Shown here: positions 53,301 to 62,359 of the stretch, piece after piece | How positions within the stretch are numbered: the stretch's first letter is position 1 | How the letters are laid out: every line of letters begins with the position of its first letter | Source of the DNA: Bradyrhizobium barranii subsp. barranii | GTDB lineage: Bacteria; Pseudomonadota; Alphaproteobacteria; Rhizobiales; Xanthobacteraceae | Reading direction: 5' to 3' | Assembly: GCF_017565645.3 (NCBI RefSeq) | Contig: NZ_CP086136.1 | Coordinates: forward strand, 8,725,501-8,789,500 | DNA: 64,000 nt | Position numbers and translations under genes: made by a program | Notes under the pieces: model-generated | Told to the model about the DNA's origin: nothing | Database searches by the model: none | What the model saw: only the letters and a program-made list of their open reading frames with translations

Positions 53301-54851
53301 ATGGCGCTTCGCCCCGAAGATCTCCCCTCTGACCCTGCGGCTCTTGCCGAGATGGTGCTGGCTTTCGAAGGCGAGAACGATGATCTGCGCGCAGAGATCG
53401 CCACGTTGAAGAGCCTGATCTTCGGCGCACGATCGGAGCGCGCGGCGATCGTCTGCGCCGAACAGATCGCGTTTGATCTGGAACGGACCGCCGGCTCACA
53501 GCTCCCGGCCAATGACGACAAACCGGACGCGCCGCGGCCGGAGCGGCGCAAAGCGAAGCGCAACATCGGCGCGCTGCCGGCGCATCTGCCTCGGGTCGAG
53601 CGGGTGATCGAGCCGGCGTCCACGCTGTGCCCGTGCTGCACGGGTCAGATGCATCGGATCGGCGAGGAGAGCAGCGAAGCGCTCGATCGGGTTCCCGCGT
53701 GGCTGCGTGTGCTCCGCACGATCCGTCCAAAATACGCCTGCCGCTCCTGTGAGGGCCCGATTGTCCAGGCCCCGGCACCGGCGCGGCTCGTCGAGGGCGG
53801 CATGGCAACGACGGCGCTGATCGCGCATATCGCCGCGGCCAAATATGCCTGGCAATCGACGCTCTATCGCCAGACGCAGATCCTGGCGGGTCAGGGTGTC
53901 GTCGTCGACCGTCAGACGCTGGCGCGCTGGATGGGGAGCGCGGCGTGGCTGGTCAGGGGCCTCTACGATCTGCAACTGAAGACTATGCACGGCTTCGAGC
54001 GGCTGTTCTGCGACGAGACGCCGATGCCAGTGCTCGATCCGGGACGCGGCCGCACGAGGATCTGCCAGTTCTGGGCGCACGCGACGGACGATCGGGCGTG
54101 GAAGGGGCCGGCGCCGCCGGCGGTCGCCTACGTGTTCGCAGGTGGTCGCGGCAAAAAGGAGATCGTGGCGCAGTTAGCCGGCTTCGAAGGCGTGCTGCAA
54201 GTCGACGGCTATGCCGCCTACGCCTCGCTGGCGGGCGATGCGATGATGTCGGGCCAGATCCAGCTGGCGTATTGTCTCGTTCACGCGCGCCGCAACTTCG
54301 TGAGGGTGCACAAGACGACGAACTCACCCTTCGCCGCGGAGGTCATCGAGCGCATTGCGGCCGTCTACGCGATCGAGGAGAGGATCCGCGGTCTCGATGC
54401 TGGGGAACGCCGCGCGACGCGACAGGCCGAGACGAAGCCGCTGATGGAGGCGTTGAGGGCCCGTCTGATCGCGGTGAAGGACGGGATCTCCCGCCGCTCG
54501 ACGCTCATCAAGGCGATCGACTACATGCTCGAACGCTGGCAGGGCCTGACGACGTTCCTGGATGACGGGCGGCTCGAGCCGGACACCAACACGGTCGAAC
54601 GATCGATCAGGCCAATTGCGATCGGAAAAAAGAACTCGTTGTTCAGTGGTGACGAAGGCGGGGGCGAGACCTGGGCGATACTCGCTTCGCTTCTTAACAC
54701 AGCGAAATTGAATGGCCTCGACCCCGAGGCGTATCTCGTCGACGTTCTCGATCGCATGGTGAGCGGCGCCACGAAGACCAACCAGCTTCACGAACTTCTG
54801 GCCTGGAACTGGAAGGCCGCACGCGAAGCCGAAAAGCGGGCCGTGGCATGA
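53301..54851 (+). CDS. tnpC: IS66 transposase TnpC, copy 2
   Basis: 516 residues, same translation as the copy at 46587-48137, all catalytic residues present. The lack of any residue difference between the copies points to recent duplication or to gene conversion. Confidence 0.95.
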   Translation: MALRPEDLPSDPAALAEMVLAFEGENDDLRAEIATLKSLIFGARSERAAIVCAEQIAFDLERTAGSQLPANDDKPDAPRPERRKAKRNIGALPAHLPRVERVIEPASTLCPCCTGQMHRIGEESSEALDRVPAWLRVLRTIRPKYACRSCEGPIVQAPAPARLVEGGMATTALIAHIAAAKYAWQSTLYRQTQILAGQGVVVDRQTLARWMGSAAWLVRGLYDLQLKTMHGFERLFCDETPMPVLDPGRGRTRICQFWAHATDDRAWKGPAPPAVAYVFAGGRGKKEIVAQLAGFEGVLQVDGYAAYASLAGDAMMSGQIQLAYCLVHARRNFVRVHKTTNSPFAAEVIERIAAVYAIEERIRGLDAGERRATRQAETKPLMEALRARLIAVKDGISRRSTLIKAIDYMLERWQGLTTFLDDGRLEPDTNTVERSIRPIAIGKKNSLFSGDEGGGETWAILASLLNTAKLNGLDPEAYLVDVLDRMVSGATKTNQLHELLAWNWKAAREAEKRAVA

Positions 54852-55498
54852 CGAAGCCGAAGCAAGGGCGGGGAACGCGAAAAGCACGCAAGACGACGAT
54901 GGCGGACTATGCCATGTCGTTCGAACGGCTCGGGCAATGGATCAGCAAGCGCGCCAGGTCGCCGACGCTTCGGCATCCGCGGGCGACGTCGCTCTCCATG
55001 CTCGATGGCGCGGTGGCCGCGGTCGTCGCCGGGCCGGTCTCGATGGCGTCCGAGGAATGGGTGTGCCCGCTCCTCGGCGTAGATCCCGACGCCTTCAATC
55101 ACGACACCGAGGAGTTCTCGGCAATCGCCGCCACGCTGATGCGCCACAACGCTATCAGCGAGACGCTGTCGACGAGACCGGAGAGCTTCGAGCCGCTGTT
55201 CGTGCGATCACCGGACGGCGAAGTCGACCCGCAGCCCTGGTGCATGGGCTTCTACGCCGTCATGAAGCTTCGGCTTCTCGTCTGGTCGCGGCTTCTCCCC
55301 CCGAATGGAACCGAACACCTTATGCTGCGGCCGATCTTGGTCCATTGCATCGACGACGCCGGTCGACCCTTGCTACCCCCGGCCCGGCGCACGCTGGGAA
55401 CGCAGCCCATCATCCAAAACGCCTGGCGCAACATTCCAGCAACCGTCGAGGCCCTCCGGCAGTTCTGGATGCCTATACGCTTCAAGCGCGGTGCGTAG
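54848..55498 (+). CDS. UPF0149/YecA-family passenger, IS66 copy 2
   Basis: 216 residues, same translation as 45940-46590; ATG overlaps the tnpC stop. Confidence 0.85.
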   Translation: MTKPKQGRGTRKARKTTMADYAMSFERLGQWISKRARSPTLRHPRATSLSMLDGAVAAVVAGPVSMASEEWVCPLLGVDPDAFNHDTEEFSAIAATLMRHNAISETLSTRPESFEPLFVRSPDGEVDPQPWCMGFYAVMKLRLLVWSRLLPPNGTEHLMLRPILVHCIDDAGRPLLPPARRTLGTQPIIQNAWRNIPATVEALRQFWMPIRFKRGA

Positions 55499-55546
55499 GC
55501 CGTCCGCACCAAGTCCGTGGCTCCGTGGGCCTCTCGTACCGTTTAC

Positions 55547-55972
55547 AGTTGGTTAGCCTGCGCGCTCGGCCACAAGGCCTGCCGCGACAACCGATCAGTC
55601 CTCTATCATCGCGTTCCAAGGCTGTTCGAGGCGCTCGCGCTCGCGCGCGGAGACGGACGTTACGCTCGGCTCCTCAAAAGCCTCGGCCGCGCTCAGCTTC
55701 TGATTTTGGATGATTGGGGACTATCGGTGCTCACCGCCGCGGAACGCCGCGATCTGCTCGAAATCCTCGAGGACCGCCATGGCCGCGCATCCACCATCGT
55801 CACAAGTCAGCTCCCCGTGGACACCTGGCATGGAGCCATTGGGGACCCCACGGTCGCCGACGCCATTCTCGATCGCCTCGTCCACAACGCCCACCGCCTC
55901 CAGCTCACCGGAGAAAGCATGCGAAAACGCAGCGCCAAAACCATCACCCTTGACGGCCAACCAGAACACTGA
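55547..55972 (+). pseudogene. istB: IS21 istB, 3' half
   Basis: [40 protein letters not shown] (Walker B LLILDDWG), [20 protein letters not shown] (sensor region) and [20 protein letters not shown]. It joins exactly to the Walker A half at 49053-49396 if the intervening segment is inverted back and one aaccaact copy is removed. Confidence 0.92.
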
Positions 55973-56069
55973 CTCTATCTCCCATCGGCCGTAGCGGGCT
56001 GCTCACGATCGTCTGAATTCAGTGCTCACGATCGCGCGAAATCGATGCTCACGATCCGTGAAATCCGCA
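55973..56069. repeat. IS21 terminal repeats, istB side
   Basis: Three units of gctcacgatc (about 56001, 56024, 56047) and the end gaaatccgca, followed by atcacgt (56070-56076), the reverse complement of the acgtgat duplication at 51130. Confidence 0.85.
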
Positions 56070-56587
56070 ATCACGTCGCGAATGAGCTGGGCATTCCAAC
56101 TTCGCGGCCTGATGCCAAGCGCCGGGAGCAGCCGCATGACCATGCGACCGTGCCGATTTATTGTCAGCTCTGTGACGTCGTGATGCTGTCGCAGCCAGTC
56201 CTGGAACTCGACCACCCGGCGGTGGGGTGTCGGTAATGCGGGCTTCGGCTTGCGCTGGACGGTTCCGCGCTCGCCCAGAAACTCGATGAACCGGCGTACC
56301 CGCCTCACGTACTTCGCGGCCACGCTCCTCTTGCGACGGATGCCGGGGCATCGACAGCGATGCCGAGCGAACCGATCGGCGACGCCATCATCGATATCAG
56401 GGACTGCGATCTTGGCCAGCGTCAGCCATTGCGCGAGGTGACGGGCTGCAGCGTCATAGCCGCTCACCGTCAAGCTCTTATGCCCCAACGCCGTCGGGTG
56501 TCGTGTGAACTCCGTCACCAGCGGGGCGAGATCGCCTGCGTCCATGCAGCGCAGCCCGTGGCAGTGATCCTCACTCGACTTGGCCAT
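56070..56587 (-). pseudogene. Tyrosine recombinase 'A', N-terminal half
   Basis: Start ATG at 56587 (MAKSSEDHCHGLRCMDAGDL) behind gggagacaagga. DLAPLVTEFTRHPTALGHKS, KYVRRVRRFIEFLGERGTVQ and NRHGRMVMRLLPALGIRP form the SAM-like domain, up to LIRDVI at the IS21 end. It continues at 51130 (VIIAETKRVSLAYV). Confidence 0.85.
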
Positions 56588-56635
56588 TCCTTGTCTCCCA
56601 TTCGTTGCCATCAAGGCAGGAAGCGAGGCCTCAGA

Positions 56636-57060
56636 TTATGCCGAGTGAGACAGAGGGCAGCAGGTGGATAACGAAGCGGGTCTCGGATTGAACGGCCGCC
56701 CGCATAATCGTGGGCTCCGCATAACTGCGGAAGTCGACCGGATGCAGGTGAGGAACACCTTCACACCAGAGGGGATCATGCCGATCGGACCGCCCGGATC
56801 ACCCGCTGCAAGTGTGCCTCGTCGACATCGACGCCGGCGCGCACCCCGCCGACGGAAATTTCGATCACTGATATGCACGTCACGGCGGCTTCGCCACTCG
56901 AGGGCCGCGACAGGTAGTCTTTCGGCCCGAGCATCGCTACGCCAGGCAAAGAGCTGCGAGGGGTGAATGCCGATCCGATGGGCGATGCCCGATACACCAG
57001 GCTCCAGCGCCTCTGCCACGACTTGTGCCTTTGAACTCATCCAACCAGCGTTCGGCGAAG
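56636..57060 (-). pseudogene. IS66 tnpA/tnpB relic
   Basis: KAQVVAEALEPGVSGIAHRI and IEISVGGVRAGVDVDEAHLQ then RVIRAVRSA are a TnpA. Right behind it MIPSGVKVFLTC begins a TnpB whose HPVDFR motif is out of frame and which is lost by 56640. A third IS66 subtype. Confidence 0.75.
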
Positions 57061-57315
57061 TTGTCGCGGGGCCCCTCAAGACGCTGGGCGACCGCTTTGG
57101 TCATATGGAAGGTCTAGTTTCAGAGCTAGGCGCAGACATAGAAGCTCACATCGGCTCACAGACTCCGCAACCGATATCCGATCGCTCGCCCCACTCCGCC
57201 AGATGGGATCTCTTTGCCGCTTACGAACGAGTGTGCATGTCCCGATAATTACCGCCACCCCGAGCTATGGGCCGCCTCCGTGGGCCAAAGAAATTGAACC
57301 TTCGCCGGCTCCGAT
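57061..57315. other. No gene recognised
   Basis: About 250 bp between two IS66 relics; only short frames. May be internal IS66 sequence too decayed to read. Confidence 0.35.
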
Positions 57316-57430
57316 CAGAGCGTGCGGTGCAATCTATACCTTGATCGCACCGCCAAGCTCCACGAGATCGATCCTCAGGCTGGGCTCACCGACGTGCTGG
57401 CCCGCCTGCCGGATTATCGCGCTAAGCACG
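57316..57430 (+). pseudogene. IS66 TnpC C-terminal relic
   Basis: NLYLDRTAKLHEIDPQAGLT then DVLARLPDYRAKH, the C-terminal TnpC domain, in opposite orientation to the tnpA/B relic. Short remnant. Confidence 0.7.
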
Positions 57431-57703
57431 CATGTCCTGGAATTATCTACCTCAGAACGTCACTCACGCCGCCTAAGCGCGGACGACGTACCCCGCACGA
57501 TGGACATAGGCCGACATTTCCGGTCGCCCGCCCCCTCAAGACGGCTTTTCATCCCAGAAGCCCGCACTCTCTACGACAACTTCACGCGGCACGAGACTGA
57601 GCGGTGGAGTTCTTACTGCATGGCGCTGGTTCTCCCCCAATCAATGCGCCAGAGATCCCTTGCCCGAACGAGATTTGGTCCTGGCCTAGGAAGCCATACG
57701 CCG
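57431..57703. other. No gene recognised
   Basis: About 270 bp downstream of the M4 peptidase gene, with only short frames. Confidence 0.35.
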
Positions 57704-59007
57704 TCAGTTTACCGAGCCGGCAGCGGCCCGGCCAGAGACACAGACCCAACGCGGCTTGTCCGGAAGCAACATCCCGGCGTCCTGGGATGCAGCCATCGCG
57801 CAACTAATCCCTACTTGATCAAATGCGATGACGACATCTTTGGTTTGATACTTCAGTCTATCGGCTGCTCGGAGCACCCCTTCGGCACCATTTTGAAACG
57901 TGGCGTTCAACGTCCAGTAATCTTGATTCGCGATAACAAACGTGTGGAATGCCTTCCTGATATCCCAACCAGAGCGTTTCGATAGGATACAAAATACCTT
58001 GTTATAAATTCCACTGGAATAGTGAACGTCTAGTCCATCGTAGTATTTGGAGACGTGGTCTATAGACGCGCCATCCTGTGGCGGGTCGCACATATATCGC
58101 AAGGACGCGCCAGCTTTTTGGGTAACATCCGCCCCCACGGTCAAGTCAGACCCCGATCTTCCGAATGTATCGCCATATTTCTGAAAGTAATAGGACTCGG
58201 CAGCCTCTCCTGCCATGTCGGAAAACGACTCATTCATTCCACCTGGCTGGTTCTGATATTCGAGCTTCGAATTCTGCTCTGTGAAACCATGCGACACTTC
58301 ATGCGCAACAACATCCAAGCCCACGAGAGGGTAGAACATCGTGTGCCCATCGCCAAACGTCGTTGAGCTGCCATTCCAAAATGCGTTGTCTTGATTACTA
58401 GAGTAGTGTACGCGCATATGCAGTTTCTGCTTCAAAGGACTGACGCCGTACCAGTCCTTATACATGTCCACAACAACCTGCCCGAAAAATTGGGCATCAT
58501 TGAGCGGTGAGAACGCACCATTGATATGATCCCCTGCGTTGTTGTAACACCTGAACGCAAAAGGCTTGTTCGTACCTTTGTCAGAGAAGTTCATGTGCTC
58601 GGTGAAAACATATGGGCTATCCATTTGACAGATGCTGCCCTGCTCGCTCACTTCGAAGGGCGGAACGGTTTCGCTTCCATAGGTGTACTGGCCAGTCTTG
58701 GCATTTCCGCCAGGCCCCGTTCCTTTTTGGGCGTGTTGTAGGTTTTCATAGGAACTCACCGTTTCGCCTGTGATAGCGTCGATAAACAACACAGGACGTG
58801 TCGGGCGTGGACCTGCTGTTCCGTCCCGGACAGTTGTAAAGAACGACGTGCGGTACACAAGCCTGACCTCGCGATTCTTTTGAACGAGATACACGAGATC
58901 GGCCTCTTCATTTTCGTAGCTGCTCCCGCGAAGCGTAGGAGAAGAGGAGAGCACAATCTCCTTAGCCTTTTGAAGCGCCTGCTGTTTGGTGATCTTGGCG
59001 GTCAGGG
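57704..59007 (-). pseudogene. Thermolysin-like M4 metallopeptidase, catalytic part (split by IS1380)
   Basis: From about 59005 (ALTAKITKQQALQKAKEIVL), through the peptidase_M4 region VVVDMYKDWYGVSPLKQKLH, zinc site VAHEVSHGFTEQNS (HEVSH), second ligand and catalytic Glu in GGMNESFSDMAGEAAESYYF, and the C-terminal helical domain YSSGIYNKVFCILSK. The last 35 residues are not family-like. The prepro region lies at 60599-60973 beyond an IS1380. Secreted protease, inactivated by the insertion. Confidence 0.9.
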
Positions 59008-60598
59008 CCGGACCTAGCCCGTCTTATTCGTAAGAGTGCGCCTGAGGGGTAAAGCGCTGATGCGGCGTAGGATTCGGTTGCGAAGCCACCCCATCACCTT
59101 CAACCGCGAACGCCACGCCCGCCATGACCGATGATACGATTCCGCCCTTCTCGTTTCCAGCCGTTCACGCCAAGAAAGTCACAGCTGCCTTCGATGGTGG
59201 GCGCCTGACCTCGAACGGGGGCGTGATGCTTCTGGCGATGGCCGAGCGGCGTCTCGGTTTGGCCGACAATCTGGCCCGGGTGTTCCCGGATCGGCGCGAT
59301 CCGACGCGGGTCGTGCACAGCCTGGTCGATATGTTCCGCGCGCGCATGTTCGCGATCTGCTGCGGCTACGAGGACGCCGACGACCTCGATCATCTGCGGT
59401 CCGATCCGGCATTCAAGCTGGCCTGCGGTCGCCTACCGGACACGGGCCGGGATTTGTGTTCCCAGCCGACGCTGTCGCGGCTGGAGAATGCTCCGCGCCT
59501 GCGCGACGTGATCCGACTGACCTACATTTTGGTCGACGCATGGATGGATAGCTACCCCCACGAGCCGGCATCCGTCACGCTCGACATCGATGATACCTGC
59601 GACGTCGTCCACGGCCATCAGCAGCTCTCGCTGTTCAACGCTCATTATGATGAACGCTGCTTTCTGCCGATCCACGTCTACGACACGGAGAAGAGCCGGC
59701 CCGTGGCCGTCGTGCTGCGGCCCGGCAAGACGCCGGGCGGCGTCGAGGTGCGTGCCCATCTGCGCCGCCTGGTACGGCATATCCGGACGCGATGGCACAA
59801 CACGCAAATTACGTTCCGTGGCGACGGGCACTATGCCCGGCCGGAGGCCATGGCGTGGTGCGAGACCAACGGCATCGACTACATCTTCGGTCTGTCCGGC
59901 ACCAAGCCTCTCGCCAGAAAAGTCGACGAGGTCGCCGACGACATCCGCACGCGACGCGCCATCGAGAACCTGCCGGTTCTGCGTGGCTATACCGAGACGC
60001 GCCACAAGGCAAAGTCCTGGGATCGCGAACGGCGCACTGTCGCCCGTATTGAGGCGACGATGCTCGGCCTCGACATCCGCTTCGTCGTCACCAGCCTCGA
60101 TGTCGGCTCGGCCGAGTGGATCTACGACAGCCTGTATTGCGCGCGCGGCCAAGCCGAGAATCTGATCAAGCTGCATAAGACGCAGCTCGCCTCCGATCGC
60201 ACCAGCTGCCGTTCGGCGCTCGCCAACCAGGTCCGTCTCGTGCTCCATACGGCCGCTTATTGGCTGATGCTGACCGTGCGCGACGCCATTCCCAAAGCCC
60301 GGGAATTGGCCGCTGCCGAGTTCGCGACGCTGCGTCTTCGTCTCTTGAAAATCGCCGCCCGTGTCGTCGAGACCACGAGCCGCATTCGCCTTGCGTTTGC
60401 CGCGGCATGTCCCGAAGCCGACCTGATCTGCGGCTTGCCCGGCGCGCTGCTGCCGCTCGGTCCTTGACCGGCGGGGCGTCCGCCCCCGTTCGCCCAACCC
60501 ATCCCTCAAGCGCGTTGCAAAGTACCGGTCGTCAGGCGGCGAAAAGCCGAAGGCAATCCTGTGCGCCTCGTCAGACAAGATGTGCGGCCGCATCAATC
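59008..60598 (+). mobile_element. IS1380-family element
   Basis: About 1.59 kb between the two halves of the M4 gene, flanked by gggc on both sides (59004-59007, 60599-60602), compatible with a 4-bp duplication. Terminal inverted repeats are weak to my eye. Removing one gggc leaves the M4 frame off by one, so the exact ends are uncertain. Confidence 0.75.
59124..60467 (+). CDS. IS1380-family transposase
   Basis: 447 residues, ATG at 59124. KVTAAFDGGRLTSNGGVMLL, QPTLSRLENAPRLRDVIRLT, SVTLDIDDTCDVVHGHQQLS (Asp), ITFRGDGHYARPEAMAWCET (Asp) and YCARGQAENLIKLHKTQLAS (Glu), the DDE pattern of IS1380. Full length, no defects. Confidence 0.93.
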   Translation: MTDDTIPPFSFPAVHAKKVTAAFDGGRLTSNGGVMLLAMAERRLGLADNLARVFPDRRDPTRVVHSLVDMFRARMFAICCGYEDADDLDHLRSDPAFKLACGRLPDTGRDLCSQPTLSRLENAPRLRDVIRLTYILVDAWMDSYPHEPASVTLDIDDTCDVVHGHQQLSLFNAHYDERCFLPIHVYDTEKSRPVAVVLRPGKTPGGVEVRAHLRRLVRHIRTRWHNTQITFRGDGHYARPEAMAWCETNGIDYIFGLSGTKPLARKVDEVADDIRTRRAIENLPVLRGYTETRHKAKSWDRERRTVARIEATMLGLDIRFVVTSLDVGSAEWIYDSLYCARGQAENLIKLHKTQLASDRTSCRSALANQVRLVLHTAAYWLMLTVRDAIPKARELAAAEFATLRLRLLKIAARVVETTSRIRLAFAAACPEADLICGLPGALLPLGP

Positions 60599-60973
60599 GG
60601 GCCCAAAAGCCGCACTCTCACGAATAGGACGGGCTAGATCGTAGGCAGCAGTTCCGCTTAAGGCAACAATTCTCGTGCCATCAGCAGATCTCTCGGCAAC
60701 GATCTGCGAGCCCCACACGGGAATTCCGTTGTGCTGCTGCTCAAGGCGGAAAGTGGCGCCGGAACGGTTAGGCAGCGCCTTAACCGACGAAGAAGTATCG
60801 AGCCCGAGTAAGCCCGCAACGGAGGCCTCAGGTGATCTTCCTTGAGCTATTTCACCTAGGGGACCGGTTTGAGGTACAACCTTGTTCACCTCACGAATCT
60901 CGGCGGCGGTAGCTGACCCCAGCAAGGCACTCAATACAATGCACGCCAGTGCGTGGATACGGTTATGACGCAT
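60599..60973 (-). pseudogene. M4 metallopeptidase, signal and propeptide part
   Basis: ATG at 60973: signal peptide MRHNRIHALACIVLSALLGS (cleavage near ATA-A). FTP-type propeptide LPNRSGATFRLEQQHNGIPV then WGSQIVAERSADGTRIVALS. It runs to AAFGP at the IS1380 end. Begins 100 bp after the M28 gene on the same strand, so the two peptidases probably shared a transcript. Confidence 0.88.
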
Positions 60974-61072
60974 GACACTCTCCTCAAGCTCGATTAATCG
61001 CTTCGCTGCATTGAAAGTAGCGCAAGTAATTGCTGCGATCTGGCTCAACCTGCATATTCATTGTCACCATCA

Positions 61073-62359
61073 TCAGTTGCGATAGCTCTCACGACCATCG
61101 ACGCCTTTTGCTGTTTCGATCAGAAACTCAATTGCAAGCTTGGCGAAGCGGGCGGCTTTTGTTGCATCCAACTTGGAGACCACGTCCTCCGAAGTGTGAA
61201 TGTATGGATTGCTCCCTTCGAGCGGAGCCTCGAACGGCCAGGCTGCGCGGATGCCATTTCTCATCCACGAGACATGATCAGAGCATGCGTAGCAGCCCTT
61301 AGTTTCACCGTGCGTGATCGCATGAGCACCAGAATGGTTGTATTCCTTTAGGAGCTTAGTGAGAAAACCATTTAGTTCGGGGCTGGTGTAATCGTCCACC
61401 AGGTAGATGTCCCGGGGGCCCCGGTCGGCATTGAAGCCGATCATGTCAAACTGCAAGACCGCAATTACCTCTTGCCCTTCTTTGCTTTCGGCTGCGTATC
61501 TGTCCGCAATTTCTGCGGAACCTCGGAGCCCTACCTCTTCTGCCGAATAGGCCATAAACGTAATGGTCCGCTGCGGTTTGAATCCCATTTCCATCAGCAC
61601 ACGAAGCGCCTCTGTGACGACCGCGACTCCGGATGCGTCGTCGTCAGCGCCAGGCGCGTTCTCTTTGGGGTTCTCTTTATTCTTCCGATTAATAGAGTCG
61701 ATATGCGCGCCAATCACCACTACTTCCTCCGGCCGGGACGCGCCTCGGATTGTTCCGATAACCGAGTTCTGAACCCAGCCGTGCGAAAATAGCGCGACCG
61801 TGAAGTCTGGACGCTCCTGTCCCATGCTCTGCCATTCTCTACGAACAAACTCGGCCGCTTCTTGCCCTTTGGACGTTTCGAAGTGTCGCGTCCCGAAACC
61901 TTGGAGCATTGTGATCGTGCTGAGGATCTTATCGCCCTTAACCCGATCGAGGGCGCGGCTCACGGTACTCTGCTGATCAAGCGTCTCCGGAAGGGGAGCT
62001 AAGTAGCGAAATCCGGGCTTGTAAGCTGGGTTGTCCACCTCCTTGAGGGCTGCCTCGCGCGACGCGTGGACAGTGAAGCCGCCGCAGCGCGGGCATGCGC
62101 TGCGCATCCAATTAGAAAACCTGTCTAAGTCTTTCTCAGCGATGTCAGCAACGGACATGCCGTTGATCACTTGAAACGTGGGAGCAACGAGATCGTCCGC
62201 AACTGATTGGCGGCTCGCAAGAGACTGCTGCACGGCAGCTGCTACATTGTCGCCAGTGACAACCCAAAGCCTTGAGGATTGTGCATAAGTACAGGGACTG
62301 CCCACCAGCAACGTGGCTAAAGCAGTTAGAATTGTCTTTGAGAAACTCATTCTTTTCAT
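61073..62359 (-). CDS. Secreted M28-family aminopeptidase
   Basis: 428 residues from the ATG at 62359 with aaggag 6 bases upstream. Signal peptide SKTILTALATLLVGSPCTYA-Q. Metal-binding residues in VIGAHIDS (His), GADDDASG (Asp), AYSAEEVGLRG (Glu, Glu), LQFDMIGFN (Asp) and NPYIHTSEDV (His): two-zinc M28 peptidase. CPRCGG near residue 87 may form a disulfide. Likely cleaves N-terminal residues from peptides outside the cell, which would complement the neighbouring M4 endopeptidase. Intact. Confidence 0.92.
   Translation of the reverse strand: MKRMSFSKTILTALATLLVGSPCTYAQSSRLWVVTGDNVAAAVQQSLASRQSVADDLVAPTFQVINGMSVADIAEKDLDRFSNWMRSACPRCGGFTVHASREAALKEVDNPAYKPGFRYLAPLPETLDQQSTVSRALDRVKGDKILSTITMLQGFGTRHFETSKGQEAAEFVRREWQSMGQERPDFTVALFSHGWVQNSVIGTIRGASRPEEVVVIGAHIDSINRKNKENPKENAPGADDDASGVAVVTEALRVLMEMGFKPQRTITFMAYSAEEVGLRGSAEIADRYAAESKEGQEVIAVLQFDMIGFNADRGPRDIYLVDDYTSPELNGFLTKLLKEYNHSGAHAITHGETKGCYACSDHVSWMRNGIRAAWPFEAPLEGSNPYIHTSEDVVSKLDATKAARFAKLAIEFLIETAKGVDGRESYRN

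Larger units (their letters stand above)
52386..55546 (+). mobile_element. IS66-family element, copy 2 (3161 bp, inverted)
   Basis: Same length and same gene translations as copy 1. Left flank gatagacc (52378-52385), right flank agttggtt (55547-55554): the inverted partners of the copy 1 flanks. Confidence 0.92.

Noticed and set aside
51809..53641. 610-codon minus-strand frame
   Set aside because: Only its last 190 codons (IS3 OrfB half) are real; the rest is antisense to IS66 tnpA, tnpB and tnpC.
59433..60596. 387-codon frame antisense to the IS1380 transposase
   Set aside because: Composition typical of antisense frames; the plus strand has full DDE transposase motifs.
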